Shown here: piece by piece, positions 1 through 6,122 of the stretch
Layout of the letters: the number at the start of each line of letters is the position of its first letter
How positions within the stretch are numbered: position 1 is the first letter of the stretch
Source of the DNA: an uncultured Flammeovirgaceae bacterium
GTDB lineage: Bacteria; Bacteroidota; Bacteroidia; Cytophagales; Cyclobacteriaceae
Assembly (NCBI GenBank): GCA_946480685.1
Contig: CAMLLI010000113.1
Location: forward strand, 1-8,944
Length of the DNA: 8,944 nt
Direction of reading: 5' to 3'
The notes under the pieces: generated by a model
Told to the model about the DNA's origin: nothing
Database searches by the model: none
What the model saw: the letters and a program-made list of their open reading frames with translations, nothing else
Program-made: the position numbers and the translations under genes

Positions 1-191
1 GTGTATACTGTATATTTAACAAGGATTTTGCCGACACGGTTTTGCTGAAGGCGTATGACAACCAGAAGCTTGAGACAGGCAGAAGTCGCATGATTATAAA
101 AGCAAAAAAAGATGATGCAGGCTTTTACGACTTCACCTTCGACAGAAGAACGAACCTGGATACGGAAGATTGCCGTTTGATACTTCAATAA
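1..191 (+). CDS. 3' end of an unrecognised protein gene (partial)
   Basis: An open frame enters from the left edge (first whole codon at base 3) and ends with TAA at 189-191, giving 62 visible C-terminal residues. It begins VYCIFNKDFADTV and ends DTEDCRLILQ. The alternation of hydrophobic and charged residues (TVLLKAY, RMIIKA, FYDFTFD) suggests a beta-rich domain, and there are two cysteines. No membrane segment is visible in this part. It is called coding because the frame is open to the edge with ordinary codon use and the next gene follows 31 bases downstream on the same strand, which suggests co-transcription. I do not recognise the family. The start lies outside the window. Confidence 0.6.
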   Translation, partial: VYCIFNKDFADTVLLKAYDNQKLETGRSRMIIKAKKDDAGFYDFTFDRRTNLDTEDCRLILQ

Positions 192-222
192 AATATAGGG
201 TTATAAACTACAGATATACTTC

Positions 223-681
223 ATGCGATTTTTAGTATTGACCATCGTGGTAGCCATCGGCTGCTGCAGTTGTAAGGAAGAGAAACTATCGGCAGGCAAA
301 ATGCGCGAAATTCTTCACGAGCGAAATGAGAAGCTCGGTGCTTTCTTTAAGGAAGGTGATGCTGAAAAGCTTGCATCGATGTATACCGATAGCGCGAAGC
401 TTTGTCCCAATAGTACGTACGAGATCTTCGTAGGTAAGCAGGCCATAAAGAATTTCTGGAATCGATCCATGAAAGATTCGGAGCTTCTGGATATGCAAAC
501 CGAAACGCTTACGGTAGATGGCAGTGGAGACTATATCTATGAAACAGGAAGAACAAAGACCAGAGTTAAATACCAGGACTCTGTCTATGTTACCGAAGTA
601 AAATTTGCCAACGTATGGAAGCGTCAACCAGACGGATCATATCTGCTGGATGTTGATATCTGGAATGCGATCTCTAAGTGA
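223..681 (+). CDS. Small lipoprotein with DUF4440/SnoaL-like (NTF2 fold) domain
   Basis: The 152-residue product opens with a short hydrophobic signal (residues 2-13) running into a cysteine cluster C14, C15, C17, followed by KEEK. This is a lipoprotein signal with cleavage before C14 or C17, so the protein should be anchored in an envelope membrane. Residues about 27-150 have the layout of the DUF4440/SnoaL-like NTF2 fold: a first helix ending in FFKEGDAEKLASMYTD, a segment with GKQAIKNFW (71-79), and a closing strand pair VWKRQPDGSYLLDVDIWN (131-148). Members of this fold bind small hydrophobic ligands or act as isomerases, but nothing here identifies a ligand. The ATG at 223 is the start that yields the signal peptide. 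No Shine-Dalgarno is seen. It probably forms an operon with the partial gene upstream. Its stop at 679-681 abuts the stop of the opposing glycosyltransferase with no base between. Confidence 0.8.
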   Translation: MRFLVLTIVVAIGCCSCKEEKLSAGKMREILHERNEKLGAFFKEGDAEKLASMYTDSAKLCPNSTYEIFVGKQAIKNFWNRSMKDSELLDMQTETLTVDGSGDYIYETGRTKTRVKYQDSVYVTEVKFANVWKRQPDGSYLLDVDIWNAISK

Positions 682-1863
682 TCAGCGAAGATTCCGGAAT
701 ATAGTGCTGAATGCTTCGCTCAGTTTTACTCTTGAATATTTTTCTTCGGCCAGCTTGCGACTCGCGAGCTGGCTTTGTTTTAACAGGACAGGATTGTTAA
801 TATATACCTGTATCTTTTTCGTAAAGTCTGTCGGCTGTTCAGAATCGCTATAGAAACCGCAGCTATAGTTCTCGATCTCATCTTTAATCCATCCACCAAA
901 GTTGACAACAATCAGTTTGCCGGCAGCAAGTCCGTCAAAGTATTTATTGGGCGACCCGGTTTCAAGAATGGGTAAATGTCTGTAACAGATAAAGCTTGCA
1001 TCCGTAACATTCAATACTTCTTTTACACCCTCGCGATTTGTGAAAGGTATAAACGAGAGGTTGTTCAACGGTATTGTCTGCGCGCTCCGCTGCAGGCGTT
1101 TGGCCATACCGCCATCACCACATAACAAAAAGTGAATGGGTAATGACGCGCGCTGGCAATTACGTGCACACTCCAGGAAATAGTCCAATCCGTTGGCATA
1201 GCCAATCGCCCCTATATAGGACACTACAAATTTATTGCTTACACCAAATTTGTTTTCAAGGGCCGCGTCTTTGAATTCCGGAATATAAAACTCCGTATCA
1301 GCCATGTTGGGTATAAGATGCACAGTTGTTCCGGACGCCTTCTTCACAACGGCATCTTTAATCATGGGCGAAAGTGCCACTACCGATTGGGCCTGCTCAT
1401 ATATAGTTTTCTCCAGGCTATAGAGTGCCTGCTTGAAAAAGTAATTCTTGATAACGCCAATCTGTACCGGTGCATCGGGCCAGAGATCACCCACTTCGAA
1501 GATATAGGGTATCTTATGCAATTTCTTCAGCCATAAAGCGGCAAGTCCGATGGTAAGCGGAACCGACATAGCATAGCATACGTCAACACCTTTCAACGTT
1601 TTTGCTACGCGTATAGACTTAATTATATAATTGATGAAAGATTCGCTGCGTTTATAGAACCCGAACCTGTTTTCGTAGGCAATCGGCAGGTAGTGAACTT
1701 CTATACCTTCTATATATTCGGTGCGCTCTTCTTTCTCGTTATGTCCTGTGATAACAACTGTCTCAATACCATGATCCGTCAACGCTTTTGCGAGATAATA
1801 GGAGCGAAGGGCTCCGCCACGTTGGGGTGTATTAAAATGTTGATGCAGAATCAGGACTTTCAC
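682..1863 (-). CDS. Glycosyltransferase family 4 (GT-B fold, WbuB-like)
   Basis: This 393-residue product has the usual length and layout of a retaining GT-B glycosyltransferase. The N-terminal acceptor domain starts MKVLILHQHFNTPQRGGALR, with the GG..R loop at residues 16-20, and has FEVGDLWPD near residue 125, a pattern typical of WbuB-like family 4 enzymes. The C-terminal donor-binding domain has VVSYIGAIGYANG, then a glutamate (E301) followed by SPNKYFDGLAAG (304-315), the position that contacts the nucleotide-sugar. It has no signal or membrane segment and should work at the cytosolic membrane face on lipid-linked glycan, O-antigen or exopolysaccharide. The sugar specificity cannot be read. 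The start is GTG at 1863; an in-frame TAA lies 24 bases upstream, so any other start would add at most seven residues. No other glycan genes flank it here, so it is either isolated or at a cluster edge. Confidence 0.9.
   Translation of the reverse strand: MKVLILHQHFNTPQRGGALRSYYLAKALTDHGIETVVITGHNEKEERTEYIEGIEVHYLPIAYENRFGFYKRSESFINYIIKSIRVAKTLKGVDVCYAMSVPLTIGLAALWLKKLHKIPYIFEVGDLWPDAPVQIGVIKNYFFKQALYSLEKTIYEQAQSVVALSPMIKDAVVKKASGTTVHLIPNMADTEFYIPEFKDAALENKFGVSNKFVVSYIGAIGYANGLDYFLECARNCQRASLPIHFLLCGDGGMAKRLQRSAQTIPLNNLSFIPFTNREGVKEVLNVTDASFICYRHLPILETGSPNKYFDGLAAGKLIVVNFGGWIKDEIENYSCGFYSDSEQPTDFTKKIQVYINNPVLLKQSQLASRKLAEEKYSRVKLSEAFSTIFRNLR
684..720 (+). terminator. Possible first hairpin terminator of the lipoprotein gene
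   Basis: AGCGAAG (684-690) pairs with CTTCGCT (714-720). The stem continues inward as ATTC (691-694) with GAAT (709-712) past one bulged G. It starts three bases after the + strand stop and is followed by CAGTTTTAC, a weak T-run. It lies inside the 3' end of the opposing glycosyltransferase gene. The hairpin itself is visible; a terminator role is inferred. Confidence 0.35.
749..781 (+). terminator. Intrinsic terminator of the + strand lipoprotein operon, inside the opposing gene
   Basis: GCCAGCTTGCG (749-759) pairs with CGCGAGCTGGC (763-773) over 11 base pairs, including one G-U. The loop is three bases (760-762), and TTTGTTTT follows at 774-781. Hairpin plus T-tract is the standard Rho-independent form in the + direction. 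On the - strand no T-tract follows, so it should not stop glycosyltransferase transcription. It begins 67 bases after the lipoprotein stop and is read through as SQLASRKLA codons of the glycosyltransferase. Confidence 0.75.
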
Positions 1864-1879
1864 TCTGCAAAGAAAGAAA

Positions 1880-1910
1880 AACAGTTAACAGTTCGGTCGC
1901 TGCATGCAGC
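1880..1910. repeat. Tandem AACAGTT and a 12-bp palindrome ahead of the glycosyltransferase
   Basis: AACAGTT occurs twice in tandem (1880-1893), followed by the perfect palindrome GCTGCATGCAGC (1899-1910). Both lie 17-47 bases upstream of the GTG start of the - strand glycosyltransferase, where its leader or an operator would be. They may be chance. On the + strand the palindrome is followed by seven T's, but the stem is too short to call a terminator. Confidence 0.3.
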
Positions 1911-1935
1911 AGTTTTTTTCCATCACAAGCTTTAT

Positions 1936-1943
1936 TATTTTTG
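1936..1943 (+). promoter_or_regulatory. Candidate -7 element for the acetyltransferase gene
   Basis: TATTTTTG matches the Bacteroidota -7 consensus TAnnTTTG. No TTG is present at the expected distance upstream; only a run of T's is there. If it is used, the transcript would carry a leader of about 185 bases holding three hairpins before the acetyltransferase start at 2133. On the opposite strand TAGATTTG (1975-1968) also matches and could serve the glycosyltransferase, likewise without a clear -33. Confidence 0.3.
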
Positions 1944-2030
1944 TAACAGAGTAAACGCCTCTGAAAACAAATCTATTTATTTCTACGCCTGGAAGGGCCT
2001 GATCTTCGATGTTCCCCTGTTGGAATGTCG

Positions 2031-2098
2031 CGTGCTGCTATCCTTAGCAGCATGATACCATCGTGCATACTGCACATTATCTCAAGTTCTCTTTGAGA
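2031..2098 (+). promoter_or_regulatory. Three successive hairpins in the leader region of the acetyltransferase gene
   Basis: Hairpin 1: CGTGCTGCTA (2031-2040) with TAGCAGCATG (2045-2054), ten pairs including one G-U, loop TCCT. Hairpin 2: GTGCA (2063-2067) with TGCAC (2071-2075), loop TAC. Hairpin 3: TCTCAA (2080-2085) with TTGAGA (2093-2098), loop of seven. They fill the space up to 34 bases before the ATG at 2133. None is followed by a T-tract, so they are not simple terminators. A structured 5' leader or protein-binding RNA is possible. I recognise no riboswitch class. Confidence 0.35.
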
Positions 2099-2132
2099 GA
2101 GGACAATCTAGTGTATTCAAAAATTCAATCAA

Positions 2133-2648
2133 ATGTTAGAAACAACACGACTAAAGCTCGTGCCGCTTACGCACGCGCAGTTAATATTATATAAAAATGA
2201 TCCCCCTGCATTAGCCGAAAATCTGGGAGTAAAGTATGAAGTGAGGCAAAACGATCCGCGTGTAGCAAAAGACCTGGAAGAAGCCATTGAGTTCTGGCTC
2301 GACAAAACACAAAGCTATGCGCATGCCTTTGAGTGGTATACCAACTGGGAGATACTGCTAAAGCACGAAGGTGTAGCTATAGGTGGTATTGGCTTTGCAG
2401 GACTTCCGGATGATGAAGGTAAATCCATGGTGGGTTACGGACTGGACGTTCGTTATCACGGCAAAGGTTATGCAACGGAGGCACTACAGGCACTTGTTGA
2501 ATGGGGCTTTTCGCACGATGCGTTGAACGTAATTATAGCGGATACGCCGGTTGAAAATATACCTTCACAGCGTGCGCTTATTAAAAATAATTTTGAAGCG
2601 TATAGCCGTGATCAGGACTTGATTCACTGGCGATTGAATCGATACTAA
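2133..2648 (+). CDS. GNAT-family N-acetyltransferase (RimJ/RimL-like)
   Basis: The 171-residue product has the full length of a single GNAT domain of the Acetyltransf_3 (RimJ/RimL) type. It starts MLETTRLKLVPLT, the usual first strand of these enzymes. The acetyl-CoA pyrophosphate loop is RYHGKGYA (107-114, R-x-x-G-x-G), preceded by the strand MVGYGLDV and followed by the helix ATEALQALVEWGF. The late motif NVIIADTPVENIPSQRALIKNNF (132-154) is the typical 'N..S..ll.k.GF' region. It should transfer acetyl from acetyl-CoA to an amine, either a protein N-terminus or a small molecule; the substrate cannot be read. The ATG at 2133 is the only start that keeps the first strand. The upstream bases are A-rich without a Shine-Dalgarno. 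It is flanked by non-coding gaps on both sides, so it is probably monocistronic. Confidence 0.9.
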   Translation: MLETTRLKLVPLTHAQLILYKNDPPALAENLGVKYEVRQNDPRVAKDLEEAIEFWLDKTQSYAHAFEWYTNWEILLKHEGVAIGGIGFAGLPDDEGKSMVGYGLDVRYHGKGYATEALQALVEWGFSHDALNVIIADTPVENIPSQRALIKNNFEAYSRDQDLIHWRLNRY

Positions 2649-2653
2649 CCATC

Positions 2654-2703
2654 ACTGCCGGCTTCACGCTGTTGGGATAATATACTTGTGTGAAGCTGGC
2701 AGT
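2654..2703 (+). terminator. Long hairpin just after the acetyltransferase stop
   Basis: ACTGCCGGCTTCAC (2654-2667) pairs with GTGAAGCTGGCAGT (2690-2703) over 14 pairs, including one G-U, with a 22-base loop. It begins six bases after the TAA. The sequence after it is TAAAAAAAC, not a T-tract, and no T-tract follows on the other strand either. It is probably a 3'-end stabilising hairpin or an atypical terminator for the acetyltransferase transcript. Confidence 0.5.
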
Positions 2704-2737
2704 TAAAAAAACATTTACTCGAAGGTGTAACTAAATG

Positions 2738-2770
2738 TTGGTGACTTGCGATTAAAAAGATATACATTTG
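2738..2770 (+). promoter_or_regulatory. Candidate Bacteroidota promoter for the EamA transporter gene
   Basis: TTG at 2738-2740 and TACATTTG at 2763-2770 match the TTG ... TAnnTTTG consensus with a 22-base spacer, slightly long. Another TTG at 2746-2748 would give 14, too short. Transcription would start near 2776, leaving a leader of about 50 bases before the ATG at 2829. Confidence 0.5.
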
Positions 2771-2828
2771 ATCGCTGCATCATTCGTAAAAAAACAAACG
2801 AGGTGTTGTTAGTAAAGTTTTTTTCTCA

Positions 2829-3746
2829 ATGAATAAACCTTCTTCTTCTGGTTATTTTATCGGTGGTGTATTGATTGCACTTGCCGGGGCCATTTGCTTC
2901 TCTACGAAAGCTATATTTGTTAAACTGGCATACCGCGACACAGGTATTGATGCTATAACACTGCTGGCACTGCGCATGCTGTTCTCACTTCCTTTCTTTG
3001 TTGTTTCTGCTGCATTCGCCTCCCGTAAGGATACTAATGTAAAGTTTACCTCAAAGCAGTGGGTTATTGTTGCTGTGGTTGGCTTGCTGGGATACTACGT
3101 CAGCAGCCTGCTCGACTTTCTCGGGCTGCAGTATATATCTGCCGGTATGGAGCGGCTTATCTTATTCATATACCCTACGCTCGTACTGCTGATGTCGGCT
3201 GTTTTTTTCAAACAGAAAATAAACAGGTATCAATGGCTCGCATTGGTAATTACGTATGTCGGTCTGGCCTTGGCATTTTATAGTGAGGTGGATTGGAGTA
3301 CCGAGCAGAACAACAATTTTTACCTTGGTGCTATATTGATTTTTTTGTGCGCAATTACCTATGCACTATATATTGTTGGCAGCGGACAAATTATACCACA
3401 GGTGGGCGCTGCCAAATTCAACAGCTATGCCATGACATTTGCATCAGTGGGTGTATTGCTTCATTACGCAATCGCCAGTGATACATCGTTGTTCAACCTT
3501 TCGCCCATGGTTTATTTTTATAGTATTATGATGGCATTGGTGAGTACGGTCATTCCATCGTATCTCGTTACGGAAGGGATTAAACGTATCGGTTCAGATA
3601 ATGCCGCAATTGTAGGGAGCATCGGACCGATGTCTACGATACTGCAAGCCTATATCTTGCTGTACGAGCCTATCTTTGTACTGCAGATTGTTGGAACGCT
3701 GCTGATACTGGCTGGTATATTACTGATTGGGAAGAAAGGAAAGTAG
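2829..3746 (+). CDS. EamA/DMT-family transporter with ten membrane helices
   Basis: The 305-residue product is a full-length drug/metabolite transporter of the EamA type: two homologous five-helix halves. Helices fall at about residues 9-33, 41-63, 77-93, 106-126, 135-151, then 164-184, 199-216, 227-247, 258-278 and 283-301. Family marks are the opening GGVLIALAGAICFSTKAIFVKLAY, the first-half ERLILFIYPTLVLLMS and the matching second-half AAIVGSIGPMSTILQAYILLYE. The C-terminus is short and basic (GKKGK), expected in the cytoplasm. These proteins export or exchange amino acids, nucleobases or other metabolites; nothing here tells which. The start at 2829 gives a short polar N-terminus before helix 1. 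It has its own upstream promoter candidate and no close partner gene. No strong terminator is visible in the 112 bases after it, only a weak A/T-rich hairpin around 3769-3799. Confidence 0.92.
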   Translation: MNKPSSSGYFIGGVLIALAGAICFSTKAIFVKLAYRDTGIDAITLLALRMLFSLPFFVVSAAFASRKDTNVKFTSKQWVIVAVVGLLGYYVSSLLDFLGLQYISAGMERLILFIYPTLVLLMSAVFFKQKINRYQWLALVITYVGLALAFYSEVDWSTEQNNNFYLGAILIFLCAITYALYIVGSGQIIPQVGAAKFNSYAMTFASVGVLLHYAIASDTSLFNLSPMVYFYSIMMALVSTVIPSYLVTEGIKRIGSDNAAIVGSIGPMSTILQAYILLYEPIFVLQIVGTLLILAGILLIGKKGK

Positions 3747-3858
3747 TCACTCGACTTTCAGTATAGGAAGTTGTATATTCAATATAATTTCCGGGCGCTT
3801 CGGTTTTAAAAATCTCTGGCGCATATAAACTCTCAGCGATTCTTTTTAAGTTTCAGCC

Positions 3859-4503
3859 ATGAAGAAGATACTGCTTATTACCCTGCTGTTTGTAAACTTT
3901 GCCGTAGTCGCACAGAAATATACTTTCGTATTTCTGCATAAACGAATCGATGCACCATCCATGCCCAAAGATCAACTGGATAAACTAATGGAAGGGCACA
4001 TGGCCAATATTAACCGGCTCGCAAAAGAAGGTAAACTTGTATCGGCCGGACCGTTTGACGGTGGTGGAGGTATATTTATACTCAACACGCAGTCGGTAGA
4101 TGAAGCAAAGCAGTGGCTGAGCACCGACCCAGGCGTGCAGGCGAACCGTTGGAATATAGAAATCCTCCCCTATACTTCACGCGTCAGCAAACCCTGCAAA
4201 GCACCCGAGCCGTATGAGATGGTATCCTATTCATTCATTCGTTTCGATGCTGTGGTGAGTAAATTTACGGCTTCCAACTATCCGCAGATCATCGAGAAAC
4301 ATAATGCATTTATAAAGAAGCTGGTGGAGACGGGCAACGTTGTTACCGAAGGTATCTTTGGTGATCATGAAGGTGGCATTCTCATCATGCGCGGTGAACT
4401 ACAGAAGGAAGTGATTGAGGCAGACCCCGGTTTGCAGGAAGGGCTGCTGGAAGTGACATACAAAACGTTGTGGATCGCGAAAGGATCTTTCTGCGAGAAG
4501 TGA
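3859..4503 (+). CDS. Exported protein with two tandem YCII domains
   Basis: The 214-residue product has a clear Sec signal peptide, MKKILLITLLFVNFAVVAQ, cleaved near residue 18, so it is periplasmic or secreted. Two copies of the YCII (dimeric alpha-beta barrel) domain follow. Domain 1 (about 21-106) has H47, then GKLVSAGPFDGGGGIFIL (58-75) and D90-P91. Domain 2 (about 119-208) has the matching H148, GNVVTEGIF..HEGGILIM (159-177) and D189-P190. In the YciI family the conserved His and Asp are thought to be active-site residues; both are kept in each copy here. The GP of domain 1 is GI in domain 2, so the second copy has drifted. Two cysteines (C113 between the domains, C212 at the end) could form a disulfide in the periplasm. 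The substrate is unknown. The gene ends nine bases from the opposing phosphoesterase stop. Confidence 0.85.
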   Translation: MKKILLITLLFVNFAVVAQKYTFVFLHKRIDAPSMPKDQLDKLMEGHMANINRLAKEGKLVSAGPFDGGGGIFILNTQSVDEAKQWLSTDPGVQANRWNIEILPYTSRVSKPCKAPEPYEMVSYSFIRFDAVVSKFTASNYPQIIEKHNAFIKKLVETGNVVTEGIFGDHEGGILIMRGELQKEVIEADPGLQEGLLEVTYKTLWIAKGSFCEK

Positions 4504-4538
4504 TGATACTGACTAGTGATGAAGTTTGAAAGATCCTT
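4481..4538. terminator. Inverted repeat spanning the convergent stop codons, possible two-way terminator
   Basis: AAGGATCTTTC (4481-4491) and GAAAGATCCTT (4528-4538) are perfect 11-bp inverted repeats separated by 36 bases that contain both stop codons. Each arm is the codons for Gly-Ser-Phe near the C-terminus of one of the two convergent genes. The + side is followed by a pyrimidine-rich run (CTTCTTCGTCTTT); the - side has no T-tract. The long loop makes termination uncertain. Confidence 0.4.
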
Positions 4539-5127
4539 CTTCTTCGTCTTTAGGTTGTGACGATGGATCGAAAAGAAACTCTCTGCACACTTCCCAGATT
4601 TTCCCATTGTGTTTGAGCAGTACAATGCTTTCAACTTCGAAACGTGCTGAGAATTTTCGTTCCTGAAATTCAGCCCATGCTTTTTCAAACATCGGTTTCT
4701 TCAGATCGCGAAATGCTAATGTGAGGTGAGGATGGAAGGGCTGATCTTTATACGATGCGTTGAACAAGTTAAGTTCGCGTTTACAAAAACGGTGAAGCTC
4801 CTTATTAAGAAGACTTAATGCATCATTGGAAACTACATCTATAAAAATTACCCGCGGTGCAAAAGCACTGAAGTTGTGAAGTTCTATTTTAAACGAAGGC
4901 CTGCCCAACGAAAACTTTCCAAACGCATCGATCAATTCACATTCTTTTTCTTCCTTCCATTTAAACGGCATGTGCAACGTAATGTGTGGAGGCGAATTGA
5001 GTGAAGCTTTGCTGTTATACTGATCGCGAAAATAATTTTTAAGTCGCAAGGCATCATCCGAAACCGGAGGAGGCGGAATAAGGGCGATGAAATATTGCTT
5101 TAACTTCTCTTCGCTTCGACCTGGCAT
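4513..5127 (-). CDS. 2H phosphoesterase / 2'-5' RNA ligase-like protein
   Basis: The 204-residue cytosolic protein has the two H-x-T signatures of the 2H phosphoesterase superfamily: HIT at 48-50 within SPPHITLHMPF and HLT at 134-136 within PFHPHLTLAF. Its start, QYFIALIPPPPVSDDA, matches the first strand of LigT-type proteins. Length and order of the motifs fit the family (about 180-200 residues). Relatives hydrolyse 2',3'-cyclic phosphates or join RNA ends through 2'-5' bonds; which reaction applies here is not visible. The C-terminal tail (SSQPKDEEEGSFKLHH) is charged and probably disordered. The ATG at 5127 lies inside the upstream SDR gene, overlapping it by 28 bases in another frame. 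This implies co-transcription and probably translational coupling. No Shine-Dalgarno is seen. Confidence 0.88.
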   Translation of the reverse strand: MPGRSEEKLKQYFIALIPPPPVSDDALRLKNYFRDQYNSKASLNSPPHITLHMPFKWKEEKECELIDAFGKFSLGRPSFKIELHNFSAFAPRVIFIDVVSNDALSLLNKELHRFCKRELNLFNASYKDQPFHPHLTLAFRDLKKPMFEKAWAEFQERKFSARFEVESIVLLKHNGKIWEVCREFLFDPSSQPKDEEEGSFKLHH

Positions 5128-6023
5128 AAATCTTCGAGGGCAGTTTTCAGGTCTGGAAATTCGAAAACAAATTCTTCATCTAATAATCTTTGTGGATAAA
5201 CTTTTCTGCTTTTTAGGACAAGTTCCGTTTCTGTACCAATCAACGCAGCGCCACATGCGAGCAACGGAACCGGCAATGGCAACGCCACACGTATACGCAA
5301 ACTCTGTCGCAGGCTTTTCATGAAGTCAGCATTGGGCAAAGGTCGAGGTGAGCAGACATTATAAACTCCAGTCACCGGTTTTTGTATAAACCAGTCCACT
5401 GCACGACAAAAATCGTGTATATGTATCCAGCTGAAAAATTGTTTGCCATGGCCCATCGCACCACCTAGCCCGCTTTTGACAAGCCTGATAAGCGGCACGA
5501 GTGCTCCGCCTGTTACGTCAAGAACAATGGAGGTTCGCAGCGTTACTTTACGTGTGCGTGATGTGATACACTCGTTGAAGACTGCTTCCCATTTCCTGCA
5601 AACGTCCATTGAAAAGTCGTGACCAATCTCACCGGTGTGCTCATCCATAAATTTGTCATAGGAAGCTCTATATATAGTGGCAGAGCTTGAGTTAAGCCAC
5701 ACCCTGGGCGGATGTATACATTGGCGAACGGCCTCCCCCAGCACACGCGTTGATGCAAGTCGTGATGTGTATATTTGGCGTTTATTCTGTTCAGTATATC
5801 GGCAGTCAACAGATTTACCACTCAGGTTAATCAACGCTTCAGCGCCTTCGAGTTCATGTCTCCAGTCCTGCAACGTTGTGCCATCCCAATAAACTTCCTT
5901 AACAAGCTTGCTGCTTTTTTGTGGCCTCCGCGAAAGTATAGTTACCGCTATATTTTTTTTAGTGAAGTACTCGGCTAAGGCTTTTCCCAAAAAACCGGAA
6001 CCACCTGCTATGACAATTTTCAT
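5100..6023 (-). CDS. TIGR01777-family NAD(P)-binding epimerase-like protein (YfcH type)
   Basis: The 307-residue protein is an extended short-chain dehydrogenase of the TIGR01777 group. It starts MKIVIAGGSGFLGKALAEYF, with the nucleotide-binding G-x-x-G-x-x-G at residues 7-13. Family marks follow: EALINLSGKSVDCRYTEQNK (62-81), then SRLASTRVLGEA, the SSSATIY segment (112-118) with the tyrosine, CRKWE (142-146), LRTSIVL (162-168), FFSWIHIHDFCRAV (196-209) and VYNVCSPRP (220-228). The C-terminal DUF1731-like part covers about 250-300 (GTETELVLKSRKVYPQRLLDEEF). The reaction of this group is not established; older notes calling it a cell-division inhibitor are unreliable. It is first in a two-gene unit with the 2H phosphoesterase, which overlaps its 3' end. 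The 99-base upstream gap is mostly an inverted repeat, and no promoter consensus is visible there. Confidence 0.9.
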   Translation of the reverse strand: MKIVIAGGSGFLGKALAEYFTKKNIAVTILSRRPQKSSKLVKEVYWDGTTLQDWRHELEGAEALINLSGKSVDCRYTEQNKRQIYTSRLASTRVLGEAVRQCIHPPRVWLNSSSATIYRASYDKFMDEHTGEIGHDFSMDVCRKWEAVFNECITSRTRKVTLRTSIVLDVTGGALVPLIRLVKSGLGGAMGHGKQFFSWIHIHDFCRAVDWFIQKPVTGVYNVCSPRPLPNADFMKSLRQSLRIRVALPLPVPLLACGAALIGTETELVLKSRKVYPQRLLDEEFVFEFPDLKTALEDLCQVEAKRS

Positions 6024-6042
6024 TTTATATGAGATTTATTTT

Positions 6043-6114
6043 CCCGCAGAAGGCGCGGATATACGCAGACGCTATGATATATATATTTCTGCGTCAATCT
6101 GCGATTTTTGCGGG
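6043..6114. repeat. Imperfect 27-bp inverted repeat built on CGCAGA/TCTGCG, REP-like
   Basis: The left arm is 6043-6069 and the right arm 6088-6114, with an 18-base A/T-rich loop between (6070-6087). The arms match at 21 of 27 positions when one is reversed and complemented. The outer ends are CCCGCA and TGCGGG. The hexamer CGCAGA occurs at 6045-6050 and 6064-6069, and its complement TCTGCG at 6088-6093 and 6098-6103. The element fills the gap between the second membrane gene and the SDR gene. No T-tract follows on either strand. It looks like a dispersed intergenic palindrome; I recall similar CTGCG-rich repeats in other Bacteroidota, unverified. Confidence 0.6.
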
Positions 6115-6122
6115 CTTGAATT

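Noticed and set aside
1899..1920. GCTGCATGCAGC plus T-run as a + strand terminator
   Set aside because: The stem would have only four or five pairs with its loop, and no + strand gene reads into it.
1693..2055. Open frame of 120 codons on the + strand running from the glycosyltransferase into the gap
   Set aside because: It is antisense to a clear glycosyltransferase for half its length, has no recognisable domain, and its second half covers promoter-like sequence and a hairpin.
4365..4688. Open frame of 107 codons on the - strand across the convergent stops
   Set aside because: It overlaps two well-supported genes in other frames and has no family features.
5543..5821. Open frame of 92 codons on the - strand inside the SDR gene
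   Set aside because: It lies fully within the TIGR01777 gene in another frame with no domain or start signal.
6071..6088. TATATATAT runs here and at 6486-6494 as microsatellites
   Set aside because: They are short and fit the general A/T-rich character of gaps in this genome.
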